Positions 1-10,605 of a stretch of DNA of 64,000 nt are shown here, piece after piece. Made by a program: the position numbers and the translations under genes. The stretch comes from Pratylenchus scribneri. Its lineage: Eukaryota > Nematoda > Chromadorea > Rhabditida > Pratylenchidae. Within the stretch, counting starts at the first letter, position 1. Every line of letters begins with the position of its first letter. The stretch lies in NCBI GenBank assembly GCA_030063045.1, contig JAQSEB010000117.1:186001-250000 (forward strand). The letters run 5' to 3'. The notes under the pieces were generated by a model. That model ran no database searches and was not told the DNA's origin. It saw nothing but the letters and a program-made list of their open reading frames with translations.

Positions 1-44
1 CGAATTTAACAATATTTAATCAATAAATTTTGGTTTCAATTCAG

Positions 45-172
45 TTCTCATTGACAAAGACCGAAAGCCAAAATGGAATCCACCGAGGTTGGAGGAAGTT
101 AGCGGTGCCAAAGTTGATGCCTATTTCGCACCATTTGATGAACCGGGAAAGGAATTGAGGATGGATGAATAA
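45..172 (+). CDS. hibch: 3-hydroxyisobutyryl-CoA hydrolase, last exon (5' part outside window)
   Basis: This is the terminal exon of a mitochondrial valine-catabolism enzyme that hydrolyses 3-hydroxyisobutyryl-CoA to 3-hydroxyisobutyrate. The exon follows a polypyrimidine-AG acceptor ending at 44 and reads (V)LIDKDRKPKWNPPRLEEV, then a 20-residue tail to TAA at 170-172. The pattern of I-D-K-D, K-W-(N/K)-P and L-E-E-V is the conserved C-terminus of the HIBCH branch of the crotonase superfamily (C. elegans hach-1). The acceptor phase requires one G from the preceding exon, which lies outside the window. The catalytic residues are upstream and not visible, so activity cannot be judged. Confidence 0.85.
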
Positions 173-535
173 TTCACATTATTTAAACATATCATCATTT
201 CTAATAAATTCTTCTTATGCTCAATCCAATTGTTTTGTTTTAAATTATTTATTTTAGGCAGAAAACATTTTTATTCAATAAATTTATGTGTTGTAAAATT
301 AAATATAATGAAATGATGGTTTGGGTGGTTCTCCGCGCACACATTTTTGTTATTCAATTAAAACAACATAGAGAGATGGAGGGGAGAGGAGAAGTACCAA
401 AAGAGATTTTATATCGATCGAAGGGGGGATTATATGATGGTCAAATTTAAAATTGGTGTGTCTCAAAAAGAACAAAAAACAAGCAACACAAACAATAATT
501 GTGGAATTTCCGATTCCTCCTCTTCTTCTTCATTA
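173..535. other. Intergenic, convergent 3' ends
   Basis: AT-rich spacer between two genes that converge. An AATAAA-like signal lies near 276-281, about 105 bases after the HIBCH stop. A purine-rich block lies at 370-430. No coding frame with support was found. Confidence 0.5.
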
Positions 536-1548
536 TCAGTGTTCTTTGTTGTCATCGTCGGTTATTGGTGGTGAGAGCAACGAGCATTCAGCGCCACCAT
601 TGGATGTGGTCGCTTCTTGATTATTGCCGCCGCCGCCATTGTCTTCTTCGTTGTTGGTGGTCGATTGGGCCTTCCATCCACCGGCACCGTCACCCATCAT
701 TCCTCCACTTCCCAATGCCATTTGAGTATGAGCAGCACGCAATTCGGCCATCACAATCTACTTTGAATATTTAATTTTGAATGATGAACGAATTTAAACC
801 TGTGCGCCAACAATCAAAATCTGGTCCGTCGAGTAACGTCCATTATCCGCCAAAGGCACCGGCTTGATCAGCTCACCGTAGCGAAACTTTTTCCCATAAG
901 TGAGTGGCAAAGACTGGAATTTATTTTTGAAAATTATTGATTTATTGATCGACTAACCACCATGAAGTCTTCCAATGTCAGAATTGAATCGTCGCTGAGC
1001 GCAGAGAAGTCCGGCGGTTCCAGCAATTTCCTCTGCGTCCGTGCCTCTTTCAGCTGGTCCTGCCTTTTCTTTTCCGCATCCTTCCTTTTCTTGTCCGCCT
1101 CCAGCTTAGCCGTAGTCCGTTTCTGCGCAATTTTTGATTCAGTCACCGTTTTGATCAAATCCGCCGGACGAATTCGCTGCATTCTAAATTGAAAATGATT
1201 ATATAAAATCAATCAATAAGAAATAAACCCAAAAGAGAATGGCGATGATGCATCATTCGTTGTTGATGGCGATGGGGGCGGCGGTGTCATTTGATTGTTT
1301 GACGATGGACTGCGCACGGCGGTGGCTGCTGCCCGTTGCTCTTGCATAATTTTTGAAGCAATCACAGTTCGAATCAGGTATTCCGGATGGACACGTAAGT
1401 AACGATGCTCTTGCTGCTGCTGTTGAAGAAGCGGTGTCATTGGCCATTGGGGTGGTGGCTGTGGCCATGGATGGTAATTTTGTTGTTGTTGAGTGTTGTG
1501 ACGGTGAATGGTGGAGAATTTATTGTCGGTGAGCATTGCTTTTCGCAT
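536..1548 (-). CDS. Unrecognised basic coiled-coil protein, 4 exons
   Basis: Function not recognised. Exons on the minus strand join in frame: 1548-1229, 1193-958, 913-800 and 757-536. All have GT-AG sites and consistent phases. The protein of about 297 residues has a Gln/Pro-rich N-terminus and then two related segments. Segment one is RVHPEYLIRTVIASKI in exon 1. Segment two is RIRPADLIKTVTESKI in exon 2, followed by a highly charged Lys/Glu/Arg helix of about 40 residues. A more conserved-looking patch, LPLTYGKKFRYGELIKPVPL, is in exon 3. The tail is Gly/Asn/Glu-rich and low complexity. No signal peptide or membrane segment is seen. The start could be ATG 1548 or ATG 1536. Coding status is supported by splice-phase agreement across three introns, not by homology. 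Confidence 0.6.
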
Positions 1549-1777
1549 ATGTATGTAGAGGAATCCAATCAATATTTCTACTAATTTATTTAATCCTATA
1601 AAGAATTCAAAAAATATGCTTTTATGACACAAACTATCATTAAGATTTTTATTGAAATTAGAAAACAATTTATCGAATAATATTTCATTTAAAAATTAAT
1701 TTTTCAAAAAATACAACATGGATGTAATACAACAAAAATATTACAAAAACAAAAATAAACACAATAATGACAATGGT

Positions 1778-3110
1778 TCAATCGACTTCATTTCCATTTG
1801 GTCGTTGGTTGATCACAGCATAAGCAATGTCCGGGACATCGGTCAAAAATGGAATTTTCAATGTGTGTGCCATCCAAGCCTTAAATTTTTGGGGAAATTA
1901 CAATTTTATGATTTATTTGTGGTGGTTTTACCATTTCTTGCTCATCATTGACGGTCCATGCGCAAACCTCCAATCCTTTTGATCGCATATAGTCGACATA
2001 AATTCTGAATAGAAAGAATTAATTAAATACATTTATATAAAAATACTTACGCAGATATTTCGCCACGGTCCGTCAAAACCATGTCCACGCCCAGGAAATG
2101 GGGAAGCCAACAAAGCCTGATCTGAAAAAAATATTTACAAAATATTACTTCGATAAAATCAAAATATACTTACGCTCCACATCAAAAGCACATCCACGAG
2201 CATTGCCAAACAATGCATTACTGTTGTTTTGCATCGAGCCTCTTTCCATTCCAAATCCACGTAACTGATGGCCCAACGGCTCCAAGTGAGCCCTAAAAAG
2301 TAAATGTGAAGCATTAGAATGAATTATTATTGAAAGAAAACCTGCGAGAATGTTGTTGTTTCGCCGCTTGATCCGGTAGACCACAGAAGGGTAGAATGAG
2401 CAAATGATGGCCGAGTCGAACAAATCGTATGCCACAAAAAAGCGTTCTATGTGTTCAATCAACTAAATAATACGGATATTCAATGTTAGAATAAAGTTAA
2501 ACAAAACCTCATTGTCGGTGTCTTTCACATCAAAAATCATTTTGATGTGATGGTCTTTTGCCCATTTGATGGCCTGTTCAAGAGTTGCCAGCGGCTCCGC
2601 CACTCCTCCATTTTCGTCATTGCATCTGCATTCGGCCAACTCCGCCCAAAGCCTTGCGCGCAATGGTCCAATCATATTTGTGGTTCTGTCGAGCGTATCG
2701 TCGTGCAGCAGCACCGGCACTTTGTCCTTTGTCAGTCCAATGTCAAATTCGATCAGATCGACCCCTTCCTTGTGTGCCTGAAATAAATGGTTGATTAATA
2801 AATGATTGGATGAATTACTTGATCAAATGAACGTATTGTGTTTTCCGGAGCATTCTTTGGACTTCCTCGGTGGCCACCAACACGAAAATTGTGGAAGAAT
2901 GTCGGAGCCTATAAAATGATGTGATGATTAAATAATTCAATTATAAAATCTTACATTTTTGGATTGAGCTGATGAATTTCGTAGAAAAAAGAACAGTGCA
3001 AACATGGATGAGATCACGGGAAGTGACATATAAAGAAACGCCATCACAATAATGATCAAAATTGGTTGAAGAGCAAGAATCAAGAACAATTCTTGTAATA
3101 ATCTATTCAT
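1778..3110 (-). CDS. Glycerophosphodiester phosphodiesterase, membrane-anchored (GDPD1/4/7-like)
   Basis: Hydrolyses glycerophosphodiesters, or lysophospholipids by a lysophospholipase-D type reaction, to glycerol-3-phosphate-type products at a membrane. There are eight exons: 3110-2955, 2908-2819, 2777-2508, 2462-2342, 2292-2174, 2121-2051, 2004-1932 and 1879-1778. An N-terminal hydrophobic helix (residues about 4-35) is followed by the TIM-barrel signature GGHRGSPKNAPENT, with the catalytic His-Arg and the metal-binding Glu. Next come EFDIGLTKDKVPVLLHDDTL (metal Glu/Asp and second catalytic His), F-D-V-K, a G-L-T-W-S-R-W segment, and LGVDMVLTDRGE near the end, all in family order. Length (about 330 residues) and N-terminal anchor fit the animal GDPD1/GDPD4 (GDE4-like) branch. 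All catalytic residues appear present. It is divergent to the gene starting near 3960. Confidence 0.9.
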
Positions 3111-3959
3111 TTTATTTCTCTAAAATAAAGATTTTGATTGCTATTTTTAATCAATGGATTTAGTTTTTGGGATAATATTTCTAATAATGAGATAAGTGAT
3201 GATTGATGATGGATGTATTTTGATTCACTAATAACTCAATTCAAGTGAGTGAAGAAGAGTAAGGATAAAGGACTAACGAGGCAGCCACATAGCCAAGTCA
3301 GCAATCAATCAAAATCAACAAATTTAAAATTTGCGTTTTAAATTTTAACTACAGTAACAGTACTATTTTCTTGCATGATTTTTGATATGATCATTTCAAT
3401 TTCGGTGTTAGCGTAGCGACTAGCGAGTACGAATAGAGCGGAGCGATAGCGAAGCGAGCGAGTTTCACGGTAAAAGAAAAGGTCCGTAAAAGACTTTTTA
3501 TCCAAACCTGTTTTCGCATTTCGCCTTTTCGGCTCGGCTATTTACATGGATTAAACCGAAAAATCAATGATGTTTTAGGATTTAGCATGTTGGAAAGCCC
3601 CTAAAACCAGTTTCAAAACATGCATTTGTAAATGTCAAACTGGCAAAAACATGGTTTAAATGAAATGTACCGACTTTTTCGGTGAAATGCGCAAACACAT
3701 TCAATTTCAATAATTTCTTGGATTTTTAATTGGATGGATAGTATGGGAAAAATGGATGGATTTTTGGGGAGAGGAGAGTAGCGAATTGTTGTGTCTTGAA
3801 AATTACCATTAAAATTTTTCAGATCAATTTTTATAAAAAAACCAAATTTGGAATTTTTTCTCCAAGTCCATGGGCTTTGGTTTGGTCAAAAATATTAATT
3901 GGAAACAATTGTATGTTTACTTTTAAATTGAAATTAGTAAAATAATTATTAATTTTTAG
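3111..3959. promoter_or_regulatory. Divergent intergenic region
   Basis: This spacer of about 850 bases separates the GDPD start from the first recognised exon of the next gene and should hold both promoters. It contains a GC-richer patch at 3410-3480 built of short tagcg/gagcg-type motifs. Two oppositely oriented ggtaaaag/aaaagact-like words lie near 3470-3500. No element was recognised. The 5' exon of the downstream gene may lie inside it, for example an ATG near 3869. Confidence 0.35.
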
Positions 3960-4738
3960 TAGGATTCCAATTTCTCATTCTTCATCAATCCGTAAACATG
4001 ATGTTTCATCTTCAGATCTTTCCAAAGAGGAAATAAATGAGATTCTTGAAAGGTTAGAAGAACAAAACAAATTATCAAGTAATTATTATTTAAATTTTCA
4101 GCCCTTACGAGACTAACTACACATATTCTGAATCGTTGGCTTATAAACCTCTTTTTGGGAACCGTGAATATATCCATCCAAGACTTTGTCGTCGCTTTTC
4201 GGCAACTCGCACCAGCAACAACAACAAGAATCCCATCTTTATTTTGCTCTTCCTACCGCTATTATCTTTCTTCTTGGCTGGCTATCATCTGCAACAATGG
4301 TCAAACACTGATGGAATGGAAACAATAATGGATCCATTATTGGTGGAGAATGAATATGTTTTGGCAATTTCTCAAGATTTGGAAAATCAAAATCTTCAAA
4401 TTAATCGTAATTTTTATTCCATTTTGATCTCAATTTTCTATTCCATTTCAGCAGCTGAACTATGTCCAATAATTGAGAGCCCTTCATTAAATGTGCGAGA
4501 ACAGAAAGAAGTCGAATCCAACGTCACCATCACAAATCTGGAGGAAGTGATGAATGTGAATCATCCCTATTATTGGCTGCATGTTCGCATCGAATACAAA
4601 ACATTAACCCGCTTCAAATTCAACAAGAAATCAATGAGCTTATTGCCTGATTATCACACCGAATGGCGTTCAACTTTTATTTCTTTGAAAGCAACGATAA
4701 ATCCATTTTTATACTCCATTTCAAAACTGATCGGATGA
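3960..4738 (+). CDS. Single-pass membrane protein, unrecognised; 5' end uncertain
   Basis: Function not recognised. Exons 3960-4052, 4102-4406 and 4452-4738 join in frame through 49- and 45-base introns. The first visible exon begins with an acceptor, so an upstream start exon is missing from this model. The N-terminal part has a short acidic amphipathic stretch (SSDLSKEEINEIL) and a Ser/Arg-rich linker. One hydrophobic segment follows (FILLFLPLLSFFLAGYHL), then a C-terminal domain of about 130 residues with N-V-T sequons and aromatic residues. The short helix before a single membrane span is loosely like LEM-type inner-nuclear-membrane proteins, but the match is too weak to name it so. Part of its 3' flank recurs at 11.43 kb. 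Confidence 0.5.
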
Positions 4739-4769
4739 AACATTCTAACCAAAAACGAAAACACAACAT

Positions 4770-5232
4770 ATTTGACATTTGTTCTTAATTTTATTCGCAA
4801 ATTCTCATTTCATCTTTCAATTGTGATTTGAAAGTTTTAAGAAGCCATCCTTTAAAGATGATACTCTAATTCATTCGAATTCCCCCATAATTCTTCTTTC
4901 CTTTTTAATGTATGTACCGCACAGAAATTTTTATTGGATAAAAAATTTTAACTCATTTAAAGCCATTTTAAAGAGAAATCTAGTGGTGTATAAATCATTG
5001 CTGTAGGGAATTTATTGGCCTTGTATTTAGGGAGAAATGGAATTGGCAAATCCCTCAAATAAATGCAATTTTTGGTGGGCAAAATTACAAGTTGTCTTTC
5101 GGGTCGATTCTATTATAATTGGAATTATTTAATGCATAATTCTTAACCAATATTATGCCCTTAAGCACAATTTGGCTTCTGGTCAACTCCAACGAGACTT
5201 CATGGTCATGCCCATCGAATTCACCCGCGTTA
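4770..5232 (+). pseudogene. Diverged duplicate of the 11.43-12.40 kb segment (3' flank plus SLC10 exon 2 fragment)
   Basis: Bases about 4770-4960 match 11430-11590, and 4990-5232 match 12195-12400, with small indels. The second block reproduces intron 1 and the start of exon 2 of the SLC10 gene, including the reading for TIWLLVNSNETSWS. The copy lacks the corresponding exon 1 region (about 11600-12190). It is interrupted at 5233 by the fold-back element and resumes for about 25 bases after it (5864-5888, gaaatcacctgccaatatg), so it is a broken, non-coding relic. Seen directly by comparing the two stretches. Confidence 0.75.
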
Positions 5233-5859
5233 CGACACTTGCGGATGAGACATTTGCGGACCGACATTTGCGGACCGACTTTTGCGGACGACATTTGCGG
5301 ATCGACTTTTGCGGACGACATATGCGGATCGACTTTTGCGGACGACATATGCGGATGCGACATTTGCGGACCGACATTTGCGGATTATTTGTATTTGATA
5401 AACAAGTATTTTAGGATCACTTTTAGTTGACATTTTAAAAATTTTTACCAATCTTTTCGGTCAAAATTATAGCACAATCGTGGCACCATGATGAGAGGAG
5501 CCCAAATCTACCGATTGTTTTGCATAAAATCTAAGAGTAAATAAGTTATGACCATTTTTAATTTCGCAATTGGGCTAAGATTAGGGGCTAGGTTTAGGGT
5601 TAGGGCTAAGTTTAGGGCTTATGGGCTCGGAGCATAGGATTCTTAAAGAAGTCCAACATATCGCAGGGTTGTGATTTCGTCAAAATAGCACAAATATCGG
5701 AGCATGGGATTTACAGATTTTAAAATATATTTTCGATATTCATTTTTAATATTTTGTTGGCAAATCCAGAAAATTCAACTATAGTAGGGTCCGCAAAAGT
5801 CGGTCCGCAAATGTCGCATCCGCAAATGTCGTCCGCAAATGTCCAATCCGCAAGTGTCG
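5233..5859. mobile_element. Fold-back (TIR/MITE-like) element with repeat-built arms
   Basis: The left end reads CGACACTTGCGGAT and the right end is its reverse complement. Inside each end are tandem copies of a 12-13 base word (gacatttgcgga / gacttttgcgga): about nine on the left (5233-5390) and five or six on the right (5788-5859). The arms can form a long hairpin. The interior (5400-5780) is AT-rich and includes gggtta/gggcta-type telomere-like words at 5575-5620. No transposase is present. The sequences just outside the ends resemble each other (cgaattcaccc and cgaaatcacct), which suggests a target duplication of about 11-14 bases. Confidence 0.75.
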
Positions 5860-5889
5860 GCATGCCGAAATCACCTGCCAATATGCAAT

Positions 5890-6775
5890 GTAGAGCTAAT
5901 TCTGCATTGTTAAAAAAAACCCTAAAATTCAGGTACCTGAAAATGCTTTTGGAGGTCCATTTTTTCTAGGTTAGTCTTTGATTTCTGTTGAACTAATTCT
6001 GCATTGTTAAAAAAACCCTAAAATTCAGGTACCTGAAAATGCTTTTGGAGGTCCATTTTTTCTAGGTTAGTCTTTGATTTCTGTTGAACTAATTCTGCAT
6101 TGTTAAAAAAACCCTAAAATTCAGGTACCTGAAAATGCTTTTGGAGGTCCATTTTTTCTAGGTTAGTCTTTGATTTCTGTTGAACTAATTCTGCATTGTT
6201 AAAAAAACCCTAAAATTCAGGTACCTGAAAATGCTTTTGGCGGTCCATTTTTTCTAGGTTAGTCTTTGATTTCTGTTGAACTAATTCTGCATTGTTAAAA
6301 AAACCCTAAAATTCAGGTACCTGAAAATGCTTTTGGAGGTCCATTTTTTCTAGGTTAGTCTTTGATTTCTGTTGAACTAATTCTGCATTGTTAAAAAAAC
6401 CCTAAAATTCAGGTACCTGAAAATGCTTTTGGAGGTCCATTTTTTCTAGGTTAGTCTTTGATTTCTGTTGAACTAATTCTGCATTGTTAAAAAAACCCTA
6501 AAATTCAGGTACCTGAAAATGCTTTTGGAGGTCCATTTTTTCTAGGTTAGTCTTTGATTTCTGTTGAACTAATTCTGCATTGTTAAAAAAACCCTAAAAT
6601 TCAGGTACCTGAAAATGCTTTTGGAGGTCCATTTTTTCTAGGTTAGTCTTTGATTTCTGTAGAACTAATTCTGCATTGTTAAAAAAAACCCTAAAATTCA
6701 GGTACCTGAAAATGCTTTTGGAGGTCCATTTTTTCTAGGTTAGTCTTTGATTTCTGTAGAGCTAATTCTGCAATG
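5890..6775 (+). repeat. 96-bp tandem satellite, about nine copies
   Basis: A unit of 96 (sometimes 97) bases is repeated head to tail with very few differences. It runs through ctaattctgcattg, a poly-A run, ccctaaaattcaggtacctg and a tttttctaggttagtctttg block. The internal palindrome caggtacctg is present in every unit. Related copies lie at 10.9-11.3 kb and, in reverse orientation, at 48.0-49.7 kb, so the family is dispersed as well as tandem. The near-identity of units indicates recent amplification or homogenisation. Confidence 0.95.
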
Positions 6776-6840
6776 ATGTTTGGCCTGGCCATCCACATCT
6801 TTACAAAATGCAAATGCACCCCCCTCGCCCAAAAAAATGA

Positions 6841-7038
6841 CCCACTTTTTACCAAAATGCCTTGAATCATTCTGTCATGTGCATTGAGCACGTCCGCTCG
6901 AATATTGATGAAATGTTAGCCTGTTTCCTCAAATCCAATCCCCCTCTTCCCCCCAAATATGTAAACATTGAGGTGTTTATCCACATAAAAATGGCTAATA
7001 GATGGAAAAATATGTTGATGAAAGATGCGCAATGGTAG
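6841..7038 (+). other. Short open segment, possible gene relic
   Basis: A 65-codon open stretch without an ATG at its beginning runs from just after a TGA to TAG. It reads PTFYQNALNHSVMCIEHV and continues to a Lys/Met-rich end (HIKMANRWKNMLMKDAQW). Its amino-acid composition looks more protein-like than the surrounding repeats. I do not recognise a family. It may be an exon of an unmodelled gene or a transposon remnant. Confidence 0.2.
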
Positions 7039-7354
7039 ATATTGCCCACGGTCAAATTACAGCAGCAGTTCGATTCAGCAAGCAGGCCAAGTGATTTATC
7101 ATTTATCATAAATGGGGATGTGAGAATGTTGGGTAGGATCGAGAATTAAAGTATAAAAGTCCATATTAAAATTTATCATTTTATTTTAGTCTCAAAATCC
7201 AAAATACAACTTAAGTTCCATGAAAAACTTTAAATGGAAGAATTTATTCAAAGATGCGTTATTATTAATAGAAAGCAAAATTGTTTTTTAACAAATTTAT
7301 TTATATCTTCCTCATTTCTTTCATTTTTTATTCGCACATTCTCTTCAAAAGCGC

Positions 7355-7609
7355 TCATTGCTGTCCTCCCTGCTGATTACGATCCTGGCGGCGGTGATGT
7401 GCATACCACCATCGAGACACTTTTTGGCGATTTTGTTCTCGCTCACGTTCTTGACGTCTACGTTCTTCATTCTCCCTACGGGTCACTTCTTCTTCCCTTC
7501 GCCTCAATTCTTCTTCACGTTGGCGAAGTCTTTCTTCTTGGTTAGCCCTCTGTTCCCGTAAAAGTTCCAACACTCGTTGGTTGAGTTGACGCTCACGCTC
7601 TCGTTCCAT
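7355..7609 (-). CDS. Arg/Glu-rich coiled-coil microprotein (copy A)
   Basis: An 84-residue single-exon ORF. It begins MERERERQLNQRVLELLREQ, has a long continuous Glu/Arg/Gln helix, and ends with DRNQQGGQQ. It is paralogous to the ORF at 9120-9347, which has the same RREEELxRREE core, the same R-R-x-W segment and the same terminal RNQQGGQQ. The two genes are divergently transcribed with about 1.5 kb between their starts. No signal peptide or membrane segment is seen. Conservation of two copies in frame, including the C-terminal tag, argues that this is a real gene. Function unknown. Simple charged helices of this kind can mimic homology, so the family assignment rests on the pair only. Confidence 0.6.
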   Translation of the reverse strand: MERERERQLNQRVLELLREQRANQEERLRQREEELRRREEEVTRRENEERRRQEREREQNRQKVSRWWYAHHRRQDRNQQGGQQ

Positions 7610-9119
7610 GTTTGATGCAGTTCTAAAAAATGGTGTATCTTGGTCAAATTGAACGAATAAAATAAAAATGTGCGTTTAACGAAAAAAATGAAAAGTGGAG
7701 TGAGGTGCCATTAAAAAAATAGTTTCTTATTAGCCCTCTTAAAAGGTTGTTTGCGAATTTAAATAATTTTAATTTCCAAACTTTATAAAATCCTATTTTG
7801 AATGTAAATGTTACTGGCAATAGTGATCAGGGATCCCATTTTACCGGGGATGCCCGGCATTTGCCGGGTTTTGATGTGCCTGCCGGGGTTTTGTCGGGGT
7901 TTTGACAATGCTGGGTTTTTGCCGGGGTTTTCATAATTTGCCGTGTTTTTGCCGGATTTTTAAATTTTTAGCTAAATTTTTCGCTGCGCGGCCATTTTTG
8001 GGTCTAATTTTCGCTGAGTGGTCATTTTGGGGTCTAATTTTTCTCCCTATCAGGGCCATTTTTAGCTAATTTTTCTCCCTATCTGGGCCATTTTTAGCTA
8101 ATTTTTCTCCCTATCAGTGCCGTTTTTAGCTTGTTTTTTTCCTTCCTTCGTGGCTTTTTTCTGGTTAAACTTCTCGACGACAGACCGATTTTAAAAGATC
8201 TTTATTTCATATCGCACATGCTCAAAAAGTCAATTAAAAATATAAATATGAAGTAGAAAATTATTATAAGCTTTTAAATTACATTTTATAACACGTTTTA
8301 AAAGATGCCGGGGTTTTGCCGGGTTTTTGGACCCAATGAATGAAATTTTAATTGGTGATTGCATTTCAATTTGTTTTCCCAGTCCTCAATTAAATAGCTC
8401 GAAATGTGTTTTTTAATATTAATATGAAATCTGAAAAACATTCAATCCAAAATCCAATCAATCCAATTGGTTGCTTGATGGATGGGGGTTAAAAATGAAT
8501 TATGTGAATGAATCAGCGACGGAAAAACGTATAATTTATTTTGTTTTTTTTTTCCATTTGTTGGTTTTTACTTTATCAAATCAAAGTCTATTGGAGTGTT
8601 TTGCTGATGATTGATGAATAATTCTTTCTTTGCCACCAAAGTGGCTGATTGAAACGGAAATTGAGCAAATTTCCTAATAATTTTATTTGCTATTTTCTGC
8701 TAATTTGTATATCATATTCATCCACCACGAATTCATTTTCATTTCAATCCCATTCCCATCCAAATGATCATTTTTACACAAGCAAAAAAGCCATATTTAT
8801 AATTTCATTCCTTTCCAGTCCATATTATTTTCAATTTCTATCAACATTGATCAAAATGAAAATATTCACAATTTTATCCTAAATAGAGTGAAGTGTGAAG
8901 CTAGCTATAAGATTAGGGAATGGGGGGGGGGGGGGGTCTTTTTGCGATAAAAAAAATTTGCCTCCACTTCCATGTCCATCCTCATATTTCATTCCCAATT
9001 TTAATTTGATGTGCATTTTTGCAATTATATAATATTAAAAAAAAACGAGTTTCGTTCATTTTTTCAATTTCATTTAAAAAATTGAATCACTTTCAGAATA
9101 GCCAAATTTTTCGCCAAAA
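7610..9119. repeat. Intergenic between the coiled-coil pair, with G/C-box repeats
   Basis: Bases 7829-7960 and 8300-8327 hold many variants of tgccggggttttg. Bases 8036-8130 hold three copies of a unit of about 33 bases containing ttttctccctatcagggcc and tttttagcta. A run of 15 G lies at 8922-8936. The stretch presumably includes both promoters of the divergent microprotein genes. No coding exon was identified. Confidence 0.6.
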
Positions 9120-9347
9120 ATGTCCGATTCTGAACGCGAATTTCAACGCCAATTATTAGAAGAGCAACGACTTAGGCAAGAATTGCAACGGCGTGAGGAA
9201 GAATTAGACCGTCGGGAAGAACAAGTGAGATTGAGGGAACAAGCTGTTCAACAGCAGGAGAATGAACGACGCCGGCAATGGCGCGAATGGAAAAATCGTT
9301 ACAATGAACGCCGTCGCAACCGTAATCAACAGGGCGGACAGCAATGA
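9120..9347 (+). CDS. Arg/Glu-rich coiled-coil microprotein (copy B)
   Basis: A 75-residue single-exon ORF. It starts MSDSEREFQRQLLEEQRLRQ, continues as an uninterrupted Arg/Glu/Gln helix with heptad-like Leu/Val spacing, and ends NRNQQGGQQ before TGA. It is the paralogue of the minus-strand ORF at 7355-7609. The downstream AATAAA-like signals at 9422-9427 and 9455-9464 are consistent with a short transcript. The product is predicted to be cytosolic or nuclear. Function unknown. Confidence 0.6.
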   Translation: MSDSEREFQRQLLEEQRLRQELQRREEELDRREEQVRLREQAVQQQENERRRQWREWKNRYNERRRNRNQQGGQQ

Positions 9348-9960
9348 GCCAATGATGAAGAACGATGTAGTGACAAAGGAATGAAATAATTTTGTTGAAA
9401 AAAAAACAAATCAAATCTTTTGTAATAAATGACATTCTTTGCTTCATCTTTCTATTAAATAAATTTTCTTCAATTTAATGTTTTCCTTGTTAATCTGTTG
9501 ATTAAATGAGAAAAGGAAGTCATTTACATAGTAAACTAATTAGATTTTATCTCCTTTGACTGTTTGCCATAAATTTTGACTAAAAAAAGAGTCAAAATTC
9601 CAGCAATCATTAATTCTTTTTGCCACTTTTGTCATTCAAGGCATTATTCAATGGCGGCGATGAGTAGTTGATGAGATGAGTACTCCAAATTTCAAGCATT
9701 GCCTTCGAGCAGCAAATTTATTTGAATCAAATTTTGTGAATTTCCAATCTTTTAAGGAACAAGGACTAAACGCGAATTCAGTGAGAATTAGTGGTTGCAT
9801 TTCGGGTCTTATTCAATGTTCAGTTTCCTTGGGTCTGCGCAAAATGAATTAATATTCTACCAAAATTGTTCAATTTGAATTTCCAGTGCCTTAGCCTTCA
9901 TTAGCAACACATTTGGTGGATTTTCAGAACAAAAATATGATTTTTAATGGACTGCCACCT
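9348..9960. other. Intergenic, nothing recognised
   Basis: AT-rich sequence with no supported coding frame. It contains one copy of the 8-base hAT target sequence TGCCACCT, at its very end. Confidence 0.4.
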
Positions 9961-10605
9961 CAGGGCTGCCAGGTTCCCCCGTGAAAAATATGGCAAAAGC
10001 AAAAAAAATATGGCAAAATATGGCATTTTACCTAGCAAAAATATGGCATTTTTATGGCATCAATTTTTCGATTAATTTTTATAATTATGCATTTATTTTT
10101 TAATTCTATACATATTATTATTCAATTTTGCATTGTCAAAAGCCCATTTTGGGACAGGAAATAGATAAAAGCAATATCAAATCGAATAATAAATGGCCGC
10201 GTAGCGAAAGATTTTAACCCAAAATGGCCGCGAAGCGAAAGATTTTAACCCAAAATGGCCGCGAAGCGAAAGATTTTAACCGAAAATGGCCGCGAAGCGA
10301 AAGATTTTAACCCAAAATGGCCGCGAAGCGAAAGATTTTAACCCAAAATGGCCGCGAAGCGAAAGATTTTAACCCAAAATGGCCGCGAAGCGAAGAATTT
10401 TGATTAAAAATCATCATTTTAAAAAAATTTTTAAAAATATGGCATTTATAAGGCAAATCAAAAATATGGCAAAAAATATGGCAAAAATTCAAAAATATGG
10501 CAAAAAATATGGCAAAACTTCAAAAATATGGCAAAACTTCAAAAATATGGCAAAACTTCAAAAATATGGCAAATGCCATATAAATAAGGTATTCTGGCAG
10601 CCCTG
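9961..10605. mobile_element. Non-autonomous hAT-superfamily transposon with 8-bp target duplication
   Basis: The element begins CAGGGCTGCCAG and ends with the exact reverse complement CTGGCAGCCCTG, giving 12-base terminal inverted repeats. It is flanked on both sides by the identical 8-mer TGCCACCT (9953-9960 and 10606-10613). An 8-bp duplication and CAGGG-type termini are diagnostic of hAT elements. The 645-base interior has no transposase. It consists of about seven tandem copies of a 31-base unit (aaaatggccgcgaagcgaaa and so on, 10185-10400) and clusters of aaaatatggca near both ends. The perfect target duplication indicates recent insertion. Confidence 0.92.

Noticed and set aside
5085..5451. 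Overlapping ORFs on both strands with repeating Cys/Gly/Asp or Ser/Lys motifs
   Set aside because: They come from the tandem gacatttgcgga arms of the fold-back element.
5575..5625. ggtttagggttagggct words as an interstitial telomere
   Set aside because: The words are irregular, and a similar short patch recurs in a PMCA intron near 63497-63545, so it is more likely a fragment of a dispersed repeat.
7829..8327. The tgccggggttttg block as a second hAT element
   Set aside because: The left edge resembles CAGGG termini but no inverse right end or target duplication could be found.
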